A DNA stretch of 64,000 bases from Winogradskyella tangerina. GTDB taxonomy: Bacteria; Bacteroidota; Bacteroidia; Flavobacteriales; Flavobacteriaceae. The stretch is from positions 124,001-188,000 of the forward strand of contig NZ_QERF01000007.1 in assembly GCF_003260205.1 (NCBI RefSeq). The letters run 5' to 3'. Both the position numbers and the translations under genes were made by a program. This document shows, piece after piece, positions 32,482-42,779 of the stretch (positions within the stretch are counted from its first letter, which is position 1; the number at the start of each line of letters is the position of its first letter). The notes beneath the pieces were generated by a model that saw only the letters and a list, made by a program, of their open reading frames with translations, did not search any database and was not told the origin of the DNA.

Positions 32482-35325
32482 TTAATACCATTTACGTCTG
32501 AATAGACCTAATAAAACCTGCGGATCAACAGTAATAATGAATCGGATACGCTCTTCATAATTAGGCTGAGCTATTTCCCAACCCAGATTAGAATATACAG
32601 GAAAATAAAGTTCGAAGAAATCTTCAACAAGGTTAAGTCTAACACCAGAATCGTAAACAAATCGTGCGCTATCTAGTCTATTTTTCACTAGTCCGATGTC
32701 ACCATAGGCTTGAATATACCTCCAAATTGAAGTGCTAAAGTTTGCCGTAGTCATCCATTGGTTAGCGAAAGGTGTTTCGAGCATAGATTTAAATCCACCT
32801 TCAGCAATAATAATTTGCTGACTAAATAAGCCAGATGCTTCAGAACGACCTAAATAATTCAGATCAAAGAGGTAATCTGTTGGCCGGTCTAGGGCAAAAC
32901 TGAAGAAATCTGAATTAGGGTCAGTATTATTCTTTAAGAACATACCGGCAAAGATTCTCAGATTAATATTTCGATTACCGCGTGTTAGCTTTCTAAATTC
33001 ATAATTAAATGACAATTTGCTGAAATTACTTGACACCTGAAAGTCCGTGCTAAATCTTGAAAAGTTTATTCGCCCTGGTTTAAAATGGGTATATCTTAAA
33101 TTAAAAACACCATAATCAGGCTCGTCAATAACAACGGTTGCATCTTCACCAACATCGCGATTAATACTTAGGTAGCGCGCTGTAATATTATCTATGCGGT
33201 CAGCTCTAAAATCATCGTCATTTCTAAAGCTAAAGGTGATCGATGGTCTTATTCGTGTAAAGAATGCGTCTTCTGCGAAGGATTGGTAACCTGCTGAAAT
33301 ACCATAAGTGATATCAAAGAGATTTTGGTTTTCAATATTATGGGTGTAAAATATAGATGTAGATCCTGTTAATGCTTTCGAACGTGTGGCATACTGTGGT
33401 GAAAACCTGTAGTTCAGGCGTTTTCTGAGTATGGTCTTATTATAAATTTTTGCACCAAGAGTTAAGCCATCATAGATGTTTTTGAATTCAACCAATGGCA
33501 TAAAAAACACCTGATTGTAATAGGGATCTTCGATGTCTTTGAAAAGTCTAAATTGTAAGGGTTTATTGTTCAAGAATGACCCATTGACTGACTTATAATT
33601 ATCACGTTGATTAAACTCCGGAATCACGTTATAGTAATCTAAGACAAACTTGTCAGTGCTGTCTTTTGGTAAGCTAATAGTTTTTGTACCACGTATGTTT
33701 TCAACCCATTGTTTGCCAATAATGGAGTCATTACTTAATTGAAACAAAGAAATAGGCATAGAATTCTTGCGCTTATTCTTTATGGTAACTAAAATGGAAT
33801 CCTCGGTTGTTACAACCTTTTTTATTTTGAAATCTATCTTCTTTCGAGTCCCAACATAATCTGTAAAGAACCAGTCTACATTCTTTTGGGTTTTTGTATT
33901 AAGGAAAGATTCAAAATCTGAAGTATTTACGTCTTTCAGTTTATATGTTTTCAGAAATTCTGTAATAGTGTTCGTTAAGCTTATATCATCCGTAAAATTG
34001 TCAAGATAATTAAGACCAACACCTGCCTTGTATTTATTTGCGATGTTGGCATTAAACTTAAGCAGCGAATCTTTCGACATGCTTAATGGTTGGTCCCTGT
34101 TTTTTCTGGCCAACTCCATTGAATATAAAAAGTACTGAAAATTAAAATCTAGATCAGCAGCATGAAAGGCCCTAATGCCCCAAACATTTGCTAAAGTTCC
34201 GAGTAATTTCATATCCGGATAATACTCTTCAACATACTTTATCATGAAATAAATCTGAAGACCATCACTTAGCCAATGTTCTTTCCTTGGATTCAGCAGA
34301 AGTGTATTTTCGAGATACTTCTTTAAAGCGATCTTTAATAATTTTAATTCATATTGAAACTGATCGGGAAAAGGTCTCAAAAAATCAGGCAATTGATTCA
34401 GGCCATAAAGTGGATTCTTGTTGTATTCAATATTTGAAACTAATAATTGACGGTGCGGATATACACCCAGATGCTTTGTGAGATATCTGGTGATCTTATC
34501 TGTTAATATGGCTTTTTCGCCACTAGGTAAGCCTTTTTCATTGATATTAGAGATGAGAATAAAATCATCTGTTTGGACAAAACTATAGCGTGGAAACTTC
34601 TTTAAAGAGAGATATGTGTCTACACGATTTCGCCCGTAAAAAACCGATGTCTGAATCTTTGTTTGTCTATTAGCATCTATAGAGATATTATCTAATTCTG
34701 AAGTTGCTCTGTAGTTAAGAGGATGTTTTACCGTAATGCTAATATCAGACTTTGGAATAAACAAATCATCTAAGTTCTTATTGCTATAATAATGCCATTT
34801 ACCATCATAGACTGCAGGGGTGATATACCAATATTTTAATTCAAACTCCTTGTTTTTTGTATAGCCATAATCCGTGAAGGTGGCATCTGGCAGCACCAAG
34901 TCATAGATCAGATCTAAATGGTAAGATTCTCCCGGTTGCAAGGGATTATTGAGAGTCACTTTAATAACATCTGGATGTCCCTTAGGATATACGTAAGTGA
35001 GTGGAGAAGACGTTGAATTATCTTTTATCTCTGAAATGGTTGTGTATCCTCGCTGGTCGTCGCTGGCTAAATGAAATTTTGTACTAAATTCTTCTTCGAA
35101 ACGCTTTGCTAAAGGTGTTGATTTATCAGAATAGCTGTTATTCCAATCGTGTAAATAGATGTCCTTTAAAGTATCATTTGTGTCATTCTTATAAACTATG
35201 GTCTGACTAATCGCAATTGTTTTAGTTTCGACATCAACATCGGCCACAATATCAATTTTGTTTTGCGCATTGATAAATACACAAAACAGGAGTAAGGTAT
35301 ACGATATGAGCAATCGTCTAATCAA
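32482..35325 (-). CDS. Outer-membrane protein with inactive M1-peptidase-like domain
   Basis: A 947-residue protein with signal peptide (MIRRLLISYTLLLFCVFINA). Residues about 20-510 follow the gluzincin M1 layout: a beta-sheet N-terminus, then HLGVYPHRQLLVSN, PLYGLNQLPDF where GAMEN should be, and EHWLSDGLQIYFM where WLNEGFAxY should be. The HExxH zinc motif between them is replaced by non-ligand residues, so the zinc site is absent. The last 300 residues alternate as membrane strands, ending RRKWY, a typical outer-membrane barrel. It overlaps the nuclease gene by 4 bases. I call it a pseudopeptidase-barrel fusion. Confidence 0.75.
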   Translation of the reverse strand: MIRRLLISYTLLLFCVFINAQNKIDIVADVDVETKTIAISQTIVYKNDTNDTLKDIYLHDWNNSYSDKSTPLAKRFEEEFSTKFHLASDDQRGYTTISEIKDNSTSSPLTYVYPKGHPDVIKVTLNNPLQPGESYHLDLIYDLVLPDATFTDYGYTKNKEFELKYWYITPAVYDGKWHYYSNKNLDDLFIPKSDISITVKHPLNYRATSELDNISIDANRQTKIQTSVFYGRNRVDTYLSLKKFPRYSFVQTDDFILISNINEKGLPSGEKAILTDKITRYLTKHLGVYPHRQLLVSNIEYNKNPLYGLNQLPDFLRPFPDQFQYELKLLKIALKKYLENTLLLNPRKEHWLSDGLQIYFMIKYVEEYYPDMKLLGTLANVWGIRAFHAADLDFNFQYFLYSMELARKNRDQPLSMSKDSLLKFNANIANKYKAGVGLNYLDNFTDDISLTNTITEFLKTYKLKDVNTSDFESFLNTKTQKNVDWFFTDYVGTRKKIDFKIKKVVTTEDSILVTIKNKRKNSMPISLFQLSNDSIIGKQWVENIRGTKTISLPKDSTDKFVLDYYNVIPEFNQRDNYKSVNGSFLNNKPLQFRLFKDIEDPYYNQVFFMPLVEFKNIYDGLTLGAKIYNKTILRKRLNYRFSPQYATRSKALTGSTSIFYTHNIENQNLFDITYGISAGYQSFAEDAFFTRIRPSITFSFRNDDDFRADRIDNITARYLSINRDVGEDATVVIDEPDYGVFNLRYTHFKPGRINFSRFSTDFQVSSNFSKLSFNYEFRKLTRGNRNINLRIFAGMFLKNNTDPNSDFFSFALDRPTDYLFDLNYLGRSEASGLFSQQIIIAEGGFKSMLETPFANQWMTTANFSTSIWRYIQAYGDIGLVKNRLDSARFVYDSGVRLNLVEDFFELYFPVYSNLGWEIAQPNYEERIRFIITVDPQVLLGLFRRKWY

Positions 35326-36596
35326 TTAGCAACTACAAATTTTAAAGGTTTAGTATTAGACTGCGAAAATCCAATAAAGTAAATTCCATTGCTTAAATCG
35401 CTGGCATTAAAGTTTTGCTTTTGATTAGAATTTGTTTGAAAGTTTTTAACCACCTGACCAAGCGTATTATATACATTCAAAGTTTGATTATAGTATTCTG
35501 AAGCATTAATTTGAATGGCTATTTCTGAATTTATCACGGTGCTTTCAAGTTTGAAATCATCTGCAATATTCGGTGCGTCTGAAACTGACAAGGTAACGTT
35601 AGCCTCTAAAGAAACGATTACGGGTAAGTGGTCGCTAAAATCATGAAGCGCATCTCTAACTGCAAATGAATATGGCGATCCCGGAATGGCACAGTTTGAA
35701 GAATTTATAGCACTATTATAACAAGCTGATAAACCGTTATTACCATAAACTTCGTAGGAGTCATCAACATATGTAATGTTCGATGTAGAAATCATATTTT
35801 CCGAAGTTAAAATAAAATCGAAACGATCATCAAATCCTCCTGATGAGCCACCCAATCCTGATTGCGTACGTGTTGATTGCGTAAATACATCAACAAAATT
35901 TGGATTGTTGCTCCAATTTCCTACGCGATTTATGGGATCTGTAAACGTTATATTATTGGTGTCTTGAAGCAGTAATTGGAAAGCAGGTTCTGTCCCTGCA
36001 TAAAGATTGAGATCACCACCTAATAACACGTTAGTATCTGATGGTAATGTACTTAAGTAATTGTCTAATGCCACGACCATGTCGAACCGTCGTTGTTCAT
36101 TGAGAGGACCACTAGAGGCTTTTAAATGGCAAACCACTACATAAAGTTCTACCGGGTTAGTTACCTGATCAACCGTGTTAAGTAGGAGTTTATAAATATT
36201 AAAATCTCTGAGGTCTGTAGGCACAATTATTTGATCTTCAAGAATAAACTTAGTACTGTCGTAATATAATAAATTTTGAAGGCTATTTGAGTCACCCGAA
36301 AAATCATCAGATGTGTTAGACGCATAGGTCGCCATTTCAAAATTTGAACTTATGGCACTTCTGGTGATATTCAAAACTGAATTAGCCCCAGTTTCATTGT
36401 TAAGCTCACATACCAAAAATAAATCTGGCTGGGTGTCTGATAAAATGAATTCGAGGTCATCTTCACGATTTGGTATTGTCGTCTCATCAGGATAATTTAG
36501 TAAGTTATAGAACATTACCTTAAAGGTTTCTTGTCCTGATACGTTAAAATTAAATAATACAATGACCGTTAAAAAACTTAGTATTTTCTTTTTCAT
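35322..36596 (-). CDS. Endonuclease/exonuclease/phosphatase family protein with T9SS sorting domain
   Basis: A 424-residue exported protein: signal peptide (MKKKILSFLTVIVLFNFNV), an EEP-fold domain with MFYNLLNYPDET, ELNNETGANSVLN, LLGGDLNLYAG and FSDHLPVIVSL (Asp/His of the active site), then from about 345 a type A C-terminal sorting domain for the type IX secretion system (TLNVYNTLGQVVKNF, LSNGIYFIGF). It is thus secreted or attached to the cell surface by T9SS. Substrate: nucleic acid or a phosphoester. The gene overlaps the barrel gene as ATGA. Confidence 0.9.
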   Translation of the reverse strand: MKKKILSFLTVIVLFNFNVSGQETFKVMFYNLLNYPDETTIPNREDDLEFILSDTQPDLFLVCELNNETGANSVLNITRSAISSNFEMATYASNTSDDFSGDSNSLQNLLYYDSTKFILEDQIIVPTDLRDFNIYKLLLNTVDQVTNPVELYVVVCHLKASSGPLNEQRRFDMVVALDNYLSTLPSDTNVLLGGDLNLYAGTEPAFQLLLQDTNNITFTDPINRVGNWSNNPNFVDVFTQSTRTQSGLGGSSGGFDDRFDFILTSENMISTSNITYVDDSYEVYGNNGLSACYNSAINSSNCAIPGSPYSFAVRDALHDFSDHLPVIVSLEANVTLSVSDAPNIADDFKLESTVINSEIAIQINASEYYNQTLNVYNTLGQVVKNFQTNSNQKQNFNASDLSNGIYFIGFSQSNTKPLKFVVAN

Positions 36597-36622
36597 AGCT
36601 TTAAATACAACGTTTAATTTGT

Positions 36623-37309
36623 CTAGAAATTTGGACTGAGTCTATATTCTTTATAGAAATTATTCAGAATTTCGATGACTTCATCTGCAGTGTCGACCAA
36701 ATGAAATAGATCTAGATCTTTAGGGCTAATATTTCCGGCCTCCAACAATGTATTTTTTATCCATTCAAATAATCCTCCCCAAAATTCTTTTCCAACTAAT
36801 ATAATGGGGAAGGTTTCAATTTTATGGGTTTGAATGAGTGTCATTGCTTCGAAGAGTTCATCTAAGGTTCCGAATCCTCCTGGCATCACAACAAATCCTT
36901 GAGAGTATTTAACGAACATTACTTTTCTCACAAAGAAATAATCAAAGTCTAGACTTTTATCTTTATCGATATAGGGATTATCATGTTGCTCGAAAGGCAA
37001 TTCAATATTAAGGCCAACAGAAGTACCTCCTGCAATATGCGCACCTTTATTACCAGCCTCCATGATTCCTGGGCCACCACCAGTAATTACACCATATCCG
37101 TGTTCAACAATTTTTTTTGCTACATCTACTGCAAGTTGGTAGAATTTATCATTCGGTTTGGTTCTTGCTGAACCAAAAACAGAAACGCAAGGTCCAATTT
37201 TACTCAGTTTTTCATAACCATTTACAAACTCGCCCATGATCTTAAAGATCGCCCAGGAGTCGTTTGTTTTTATTTCATTCCAACCTTTATGTTTACTCTC
37301 TTTTCTCAT
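36623..37309 (-). CDS. LOG family (TIGR00730) nucleotide 5'-monophosphate phosphoribohydrolase
   Basis: A 228-residue Rossmann-fold protein of the LOG family. It has the hallmark GGGPGIMEAGNKGA and the catalytic PGGFGTLDELFE, with preceding VMPGG strand; VSVFGSARTKPNDK opens the fold. In plants and some bacteria the enzyme makes cytokinin free bases; most bacterial members hydrolyse nucleoside monophosphates. Cytoplasmic. No partner gene is evident; uvrA follows upstream on the same strand with about 66 bases between. Confidence 0.87.
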   Translation of the reverse strand: MRKESKHKGWNEIKTNDSWAIFKIMGEFVNGYEKLSKIGPCVSVFGSARTKPNDKFYQLAVDVAKKIVEHGYGVITGGGPGIMEAGNKGAHIAGGTSVGLNIELPFEQHDNPYIDKDKSLDFDYFFVRKVMFVKYSQGFVVMPGGFGTLDELFEAMTLIQTHKIETFPIILVGKEFWGGLFEWIKNTLLEAGNISPKDLDLFHLVDTADEVIEILNNFYKEYRLSPNF

Positions 37310-37375
37310 AATTTATGTTTCTTAAATCACAACCAAAAATGGTTACTTTCTTAAATGCGTTCTGACAAGATACTA

Positions 37376-40204
37376 TTATTTCAATTCCTTCGATAAAAAT
37401 TTAGCTGTATAGCTTTTTTTATCCTTAATAATTTCTTCAGGAGTTCCTTTAGCAACGACCTGTCCGCCACCTTTACCACCTTCGTAGCCAATATCGATTA
37501 TGTAATCAACCGTTTTAATAACATCTAGGTTATGTTCTATAATCAGCACCGTATTGCCTTTGTCCACAAGTTTATTTAGAACTTTCATTAATACTCTAAT
37601 GTCTTCAAAATGAAGCCCAGTTGTAGGTTCATCAAGAATGTAAAAGGTATTTCCCGTATCGCGTTTACTCAATTCACTAGCCAACTTAATACGCTGGGCC
37701 TCGCCACCAGAAAGTGTTGTACTTTGTTGTCCGAGTGTTATATAACCTAAACCAACATCTTGGATGGTTTTAAGCTTCCTGTAAATTTTTGGAATATGTT
37801 CAAAGAAGCTTACTGCTTCATTAATGGTCATATTAAGAACATCACTGATAGATTTTCCTTTGTAGCGAATTTCTAGCGTTTCTCTGTTGAATCGTTTCCC
37901 CTGACATGTTTCACACTCCACATAAACATCTGGTAGAAAATTCATTTCAATGACGCGTAATCCGCCACCCTGACACGTTTCACAGCGACCACCAGCAACA
38001 TTAAAACTGAATCTACCAGGTTTATAACCTCGGATCATAGCTTCGGGGATTTGAGCAAATAATTTCCGAATTTCATCAAAGGTTTTAGTATAGGTTGCAG
38101 GGTTGCTTCGCGGTGTTCTTCCGATAGGAGACTGGTTGATATCAATAACCTTATCAATATGCTCTAAGCCCTTTATACTTTTATAGGGCATTGGTTTTTT
38201 AACCCCATTAAAATAATGGGCATTCAGAATAGGATAGAGGGTTTCGTTAATCAAAGTAGATTTACCACTTCCGGAAACTCCAGTAACACCTATCATTTTT
38301 CCTAAAGGAAATTCGACATCGACATTTTTAAGGTTATTTCCAGTACAGCCTTTAAGTACTATCTTTTTGCCACTACCTTTTCGTCGTTTCTTCGGTACTT
38401 CAATTTCTTTTTTCCCGTTTAAATATTCAGCCGTTAAAGTCTCGTGCGACAGCAGTTCTTCTGGTGTGCCTTCACTAATAATTTCACCGCCGTGTTTACC
38501 AGCGAATGGGCCAATATCAATGACATGATCGGCACGTTCTATCATATCTTTATCGTGTTCTACAACGATTACAGAGTTTCCTACATCTCTCAATGACGAC
38601 AAGGAATTGATGAGTTTTTCGTTATCTCTTTGATGTAAACCAATACTTGGTTCATCGAGAATATAAAGGACTCCAACCAATTGAGACCCAATCTGAGTTG
38701 CCAATCTTATACGTTGTGCTTCACCACCAGAAAGTGATTTAGAACTGCGGTTTAAGGATAAATAGGTAAGTCCAACATCCAATAAAAATCGTACACGGTT
38801 TTTAATTTCTTTGATAATTTCAGCCGATATTTTCCGTTGTTTTTCCGACAGGCGATCTTCTAAACCTTCAAGCCATTCGCCTAATTCAACCACATCCATT
38901 TTTACGAGATCAGCAATGTTTTTGCCATCCACTTTAAAATAGAGCGATTCCTTTTTCAACCTTGAACCTTCACAAACCGAACATTCAACTTTGTCCATGT
39001 ACTCCTTCGCCCAGCGCACTAATGATGTTGAGTTTGACTTATATTGACTTTCGATGAAATTAGCCACACCTTCAAAATCAATGTTGTAATCTCTGGCCAC
39101 ACCCAATAATTTGCTTTCAACAGTGAACTTGTCTTTTCCACCGTATAAAATCATTTGCTTAGCTTCCTCCGGAATGTCTTTCCAGGCGTCATTTAATGAA
39201 AAGTCGAAGCGTTGAGCGATAGTATGAAACTGTTTGAAAATCCAGCTTTTCTTTTCAGGGCCATGTGGTGCTAAGGCGCCGTTTTTTATTGAAAGTGATT
39301 CGTCTGGAACCAATTTCCTTTCATTCACAACATACAATTCGCCAATACCATTACAATTAGGACAAGCGCCTTTGGGTGAATTAAATGAAAAGTTGTTGGG
39401 CTCTGGGTTTGGATATGAGATTCCGGAAGACGGACACATTAAGTTTCTACTAAAATAGCGCGCCTCGTTGGTATCTTGATCAATAACTAAGAGCACGTCA
39501 TCGCCATGATACATGGCGGTATTTATGGATTCCATTAACCGCTTTTCATTGTCTTGTGAATTGTCAATTTTCAGGCGGTCGATCACAATTTCAATATCGT
39601 GTGTTTTGTAACGATCGAGTTTCATTCCCTTCTCTAGGTCAACAATTTCACCGTCTGTTCTCACCTTCACAAAACCTTGCTTGGCAATTTGTTCAAATAA
39701 TTCGCGATAGTGCCCTTTTCTTGAACGTATTATAGGCGACAAAATGTTTATGCGTTTACCGTTGAAAGAATCTAGGATGAGATCTTTGATTTGTTCATCA
39801 TTGTAGCTAACCATCTTCTCTCCAGTTTCATAACTGTAGGCATCGGCAGCCCTTGCGAATAATAGGCGTAGAAAATCGTAGATTTCTGTAATTGTACCAA
39901 CGGTAGATCTTGGTGATTTACTGGTTGTCTTTTGCTCAATGGCGATAACAGGTGAAAGTCCGTCAATTTTATCGACGTCTGGTCGTTCAAGACTTCCCAA
40001 AAACTGTCTGGCATAGGCCGAGAAAGTTTCAATATAACGGCGTTGTCCTTCAGCATAAATAGTATCGAAGGCTAGTGAAGATTTACCACTGCCTGAGAGT
40101 CCGGTAATAACAACGAGCTTCTCTCTAGGAATAGTAACATCGATATTCTTCAGATTGTGAACTCGTGCACCTTTAACTTCGATAGACTCTTCAAATTGAC
40201 TCAT
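37376..40204 (-). CDS. uvrA: UvrABC excinuclease subunit A
   Basis: The damage-recognition ATPase of nucleotide excision repair, 942 residues, cytoplasmic. Two ABC modules are present: Walker A GLSGSGKS (35-42) and GVSGSGKST, signatures [10 protein letters not shown] and [10 protein letters not shown], and Walker B regions [12 protein letters not shown] and [12 protein letters not shown]. The C-terminal zinc module CETCQGGG...CETCQGKR is intact. In the first zinc module the opening CPxC is CPSS, so one ligand is missing; I take this as a lineage-specific change. A TACCTTTG box lies 39 bases upstream. Confidence 0.96.
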   Translation of the reverse strand: MSQFEESIEVKGARVHNLKNIDVTIPREKLVVITGLSGSGKSSLAFDTIYAEGQRRYIETFSAYARQFLGSLERPDVDKIDGLSPVIAIEQKTTSKSPRSTVGTITEIYDFLRLLFARAADAYSYETGEKMVSYNDEQIKDLILDSFNGKRINILSPIIRSRKGHYRELFEQIAKQGFVKVRTDGEIVDLEKGMKLDRYKTHDIEIVIDRLKIDNSQDNEKRLMESINTAMYHGDDVLLVIDQDTNEARYFSRNLMCPSSGISYPNPEPNNFSFNSPKGACPNCNGIGELYVVNERKLVPDESLSIKNGALAPHGPEKKSWIFKQFHTIAQRFDFSLNDAWKDIPEEAKQMILYGGKDKFTVESKLLGVARDYNIDFEGVANFIESQYKSNSTSLVRWAKEYMDKVECSVCEGSRLKKESLYFKVDGKNIADLVKMDVVELGEWLEGLEDRLSEKQRKISAEIIKEIKNRVRFLLDVGLTYLSLNRSSKSLSGGEAQRIRLATQIGSQLVGVLYILDEPSIGLHQRDNEKLINSLSSLRDVGNSVIVVEHDKDMIERADHVIDIGPFAGKHGGEIISEGTPEELLSHETLTAEYLNGKKEIEVPKKRRKGSGKKIVLKGCTGNNLKNVDVEFPLGKMIGVTGVSGSGKSTLINETLYPILNAHYFNGVKKPMPYKSIKGLEHIDKVIDINQSPIGRTPRSNPATYTKTFDEIRKLFAQIPEAMIRGYKPGRFSFNVAGGRCETCQGGGLRVIEMNFLPDVYVECETCQGKRFNRETLEIRYKGKSISDVLNMTINEAVSFFEHIPKIYRKLKTIQDVGLGYITLGQQSTTLSGGEAQRIKLASELSKRDTGNTFYILDEPTTGLHFEDIRVLMKVLNKLVDKGNTVLIIEHNLDVIKTVDYIIDIGYEGGKGGGQVVAKGTPEEIIKDKKSYTAKFLSKELK

Positions 40205-40242
40205 TTAATGGACAGTGTTTTCTATGATTTATAGCGAAGTTG

Positions 40243-40250
40243 CAAAGGTA
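40243..40250 (-). promoter_or_regulatory. -7 box TACCTTTG of uvrA
   Basis: Minus-strand match to TAnnTTTG, 39 bases before the uvrA start codon. No TTG at the usual -33 distance. Confidence 0.5.
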
Positions 40251-40310
40251 CGATTTTAGTTGTTAAATTTAAGTGAAGGTAAATACAACATTCTGATATT
40301 GATCGTAGTT

Positions 40311-40345
40311 AAAAACAAAAAGTGCTCTGCATATTGCAGAGCACT
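40311..40345 (-). terminator. Strong intrinsic terminator after the small secreted gene
   Basis: On the minus strand: a 10-base perfect stem AGTGCTCTGC/GCAGAGCACT with a five-base loop, then TTTTTGTTTTT. It terminates the 40372-40722 transcript and insulates uvrA. Confidence 0.9.
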
Positions 40346-40371
40346 TGTATTGATATAAGTTAAGCCAATTC

Positions 40372-40722
40372 TTAGCTTTTAACTGAAATTTCTCCTGAAG
40401 CAATTGATTTGTCATAATTGGCTTTAACTGTTGACAAATAACCAAAAAACTTTGATCCATCTTTTCTTTTTAAAACAACGTGTGTTGATCCATCTTTACC
40501 TTCTACAACTTCTTCTACAACAACGACATTTCCTTTCACACTTTTGTAATTTCCAACTTTACCACGCTTAATTAACGTATTCAATTTTGGAAACTTCACA
40601 TGATTATAGACATGTGATGACGGGCTTTCAATAACAAGGATATCTCCCACTTTTGGTTCAGATTGCGCAAAAGTGATAAAATAAAATCCTAAAAATAACA
40701 GGGTTAAAAATAGTTTTTTCAT
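40372..40722 (-). CDS. Small secreted hypothetical protein
   Basis: Start chosen at ATG 40722 (MKKLFLTLLFLGFYFITFAQ), which gives a clean signal peptide; an ATG four codons upstream is in frame. The 116-residue product is exported. The mature part is strand-rich and Lys/Val-rich: KVGDILVIESPSSHVYNHVK, GNVVVVEEVVEGKDGSTHVV, then KRKDGSKFFGYLS. No family is recognised. It is monocistronic, with its own promoter and terminator. Confidence 0.65.
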   Translation of the reverse strand: MKKLFLTLLFLGFYFITFAQSEPKVGDILVIESPSSHVYNHVKFPKLNTLIKRGKVGNYKSVKGNVVVVEEVVEGKDGSTHVVLKRKDGSKFFGYLSTVKANYDKSIASGEISVKS

Positions 40723-40751
40723 AATAAAAGGCATCTAAATTAAGAATATTG

Positions 40752-40759
40752 CAAAAATA
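40752..40759 (-). promoter_or_regulatory. Promoter -7 box TATTTTTG (with -33 TTG) of the small secreted gene
   Basis: TATTTTTG on the minus strand, preceded by TTG (40780-40782) with a 20-base spacer: a complete Bacteroidota promoter 30 bases upstream of ATG 40722. Confidence 0.75.
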
Positions 40760-40970
40760 TTGAGAATTTCCAAGACTTTCAACCTTTTAGAGCTTTTTGT
40801 TTATGAAATTTTAAAGTGTTGTTTAGGCCTTCAAAACAAGGGGCTAATGTTTTTGAAATTTTGATTCTTTTTGTGAAAATTAATGTAGCTGGATAATGTG
40901 TTTCTTTAAAGCGTTCATAGATTGAGTTTAATTGTTATTTTTACCGAAATCAACACAGTTACTAAGACCA

Positions 40971-41258
40971 ATGTCTCAACGAAATTCTTTGGTGAATGCC
41001 ATTCAAAATCTAATCGAAGCCATACTTCATGCATTGGGTCATCACAATCCAAAAAAACGCACTGGGCATCAGCATGTCGTGCCTTATGAAGAAGGTTGGG
41101 CCGTTCGTAGAGAAGGAAATAAGCGTATCACCTCTAAACATCGCAAGCAAAGTACAGCAATTAGAAAGGCGAAAACTTTAGCAAAGCGGTATAAGGCTGA
41201 TGTTATTATTCATCGCGAAAGTGGTGGAATAAGAGACCGGATTAGCTACAGTGATTAA
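40971..41258 (+). CDS. DUF2188 family protein
   Basis: I start the gene at ATG 40971 (MSQRNSLVNAIQNL); the frame open upstream to 40932 begins at a TTG and lacks support. The 95-residue product has an N-terminal helix and the DUF2188 core HQHVVPYEEGWAVRREGNKR, then TAIRKAKTLAKRYKADVIIH, a small alpha/beta fold. The domain is found in stress and phage contexts; its molecular role is unknown. Cytoplasmic. It is alone in the region, on the opposite strand to its neighbours. Confidence 0.8.
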   Translation: MSQRNSLVNAIQNLIEAILHALGHHNPKKRTGHQHVVPYEEGWAVRREGNKRITSKHRKQSTAIRKAKTLAKRYKADVIIHRESGGIRDRISYSD

Positions 41259-41497
41259 TTCTAGTTTAATCCCATTCGAGTTGAGTTTTTAGTGCCGCAC
41301 AACTGCCGTGAAATTTTTATTTTGGGGCGTCATAGTTCGGTTGATTAATGTTGCATTAAATTACATAAAAATTGAAAATTTCACTTGATAATTAACAAAA
41401 CTATAATACCTCATATTGATTGATAATATTTATTTTAGACCTTGAATAAAGTTTAACGAAAAACGAGAATCCTGCACTTGTAGGAATAACAAAGGAT

Positions 41498-42022
41498 ATG
41501 AAATTATTAGGAATTGGCTCAAGGATAAATCACGCTGAATATGGTAAAGGTGTAGTAACCAACGTAACTTCAAAACACTATTGGGTGACATTTATCGAAA
41601 ACGGCCTTGAAACTTTAGAACTCGATGATGAATTTGAAATTATCGAAGCTGCCGAAGATGACGTGGATACAGTGAGTTTTTACGAAGTTGAAAAAAGTTT
41701 ACGTGATATACTTAAGAAATGGTCTGATGTTTCTGAAGTTGTTTCCATCGGAGATAAATGGAAAGGTGGCAAATTGATCATGCAACCTGGCGATGAAAAT
41801 TTAAAGGCAAGTGAATTACCTATTGATAAATTCTTTCATAAAATTACAATGGTTCGCGATCGTCTTCGTGTAATGGAACAAAAAATCAACGCTAGCAATC
41901 TGGAGGAGCAAGAAAAAATAGATCTTCAGCAGTATATTACACGTATTTATGGAAGTTTGACCAGTTTTAACGTGCTTTTCAAACTAAAAACCCAACAATT
42001 TGTTGGTCAGCGTTCGAAATAG
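41498..42022 (+). CDS. Conserved hypothetical with SH3-like N-terminus and coiled coil
   Basis: A 174-residue cytoplasmic protein. Residues 1-45 (GIGSRINHAEYGKGVVTNVT, then YWVTFIENGLETLEL) match the SH3-like module seen at the C-terminus of UvrD/PcrA helicases, which interacts with RNA polymerase. The rest is helical and charged, with a coiled-coil-like stretch (VRDRLRVMEQKINASNLEEQ). A good AAAGGA ribosome site precedes ATG 41498. The gap before it (41259-41497) holds only a small hairpin (TCCTGCACTTGTAGGA). Function unknown. Confidence 0.62.
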   Translation: MKLLGIGSRINHAEYGKGVVTNVTSKHYWVTFIENGLETLELDDEFEIIEAAEDDVDTVSFYEVEKSLRDILKKWSDVSEVVSIGDKWKGGKLIMQPGDENLKASELPIDKFFHKITMVRDRLRVMEQKINASNLEEQEKIDLQQYITRIYGSLTSFNVLFKLKTQQFVGQRSK

Positions 42023-42035
42023 ATGTAATTAATGG

Positions 42036-42767
42036 TTAGAAGGACAATCCCTTAACTTCTCCCATATCTAGGTCTAATACCAGCAGTTTGTGAGATGTTG
42101 GTAAGAGGGCACCGCTTTCGGTAGTGGTCCATTGATCCCAAGTTGCTTCAAGGCCGTCTATAGGTAAGATATCTACCCACATCTGATAACTCTTAGGTTT
42201 ACCAGTGTCATCAAAATGCCATAGATAAGAATCGCCTGGTGTTGTTCCGCCAGATGTATAAGTTACAAGTAAGGAATTCTCGCCCTCTTCAGAAATGACT
42301 AGGCGTCGTTCGGTGCCAGGGTCGAAAACTTTGTATGGTGCTACAAGCCAGAAAGAGTCATTATTAAAAAATCCTTCAGCCTTTAGAATGTAATCTTGTT
42401 TTTCAACACCATTATACTCTTGTTGGCCGGCAAACACCTTAGATTTTTTGCGATTTTGTAAATCGAGTATCACGGTAATTTCATTCCATGAAACCTCACA
42501 TGTTTTGTCAGTTTTGTACCATTTGTAGTAATGTCTTCCTTTAAACGTCCATTCCAAATAGTCTGTATTCAAATAGGCTTCTTCATTTAAAGCCTCCAAC
42601 ATTTTCGACGCTAAGATATCGGCTTCCTGACCTTTAGTTCCTGTGGGCAAATCCTCATTGTATTTTAGATATAGAAATCCAAAAAATAGGAGTGAAGGCA
42701 ATGTAAAGAAGATAATTATTCCTGCAATGATTTTTAGTATGCGCTTAGTCTTAGATGTTTTTTTCAA
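42036..42767 (-). CDS. Conserved membrane-anchored hypothetical protein
   Basis: A 243-residue protein anchored by one N-terminal helix (about 9-33) with a basic cytoplasmic start (MKKTSKTKRILKII); the rest is probably periplasmic, acidic and strand-rich. Conserved-looking segments are YLEWTFKGRHYYKWYKTDKT and GEVKGLSF at the end. It follows the ATP-grasp gene by 12 bases, as the last gene of the tricorn-AlkD-ATP-grasp group. Family name unknown to me. Confidence 0.6.
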   Translation of the reverse strand: MKKTSKTKRILKIIAGIIIFFTLPSLLFFGFLYLKYNEDLPTGTKGQEADILASKMLEALNEEAYLNTDYLEWTFKGRHYYKWYKTDKTCEVSWNEITVILDLQNRKKSKVFAGQQEYNGVEKQDYILKAEGFFNNDSFWLVAPYKVFDPGTERRLVISEEGENSLLVTYTSGGTTPGDSYLWHFDDTGKPKSYQMWVDILPIDGLEATWDQWTTTESGALLPTSHKLLVLDLDMGEVKGLSF

Positions 42768-42779
42768 TGTTTGAAATGT

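Noticed and set aside
32482..35325. Active M1 aminopeptidase
   Set aside because: HExxH and the downstream Glu ligand are absent in the region where the fold requires them.
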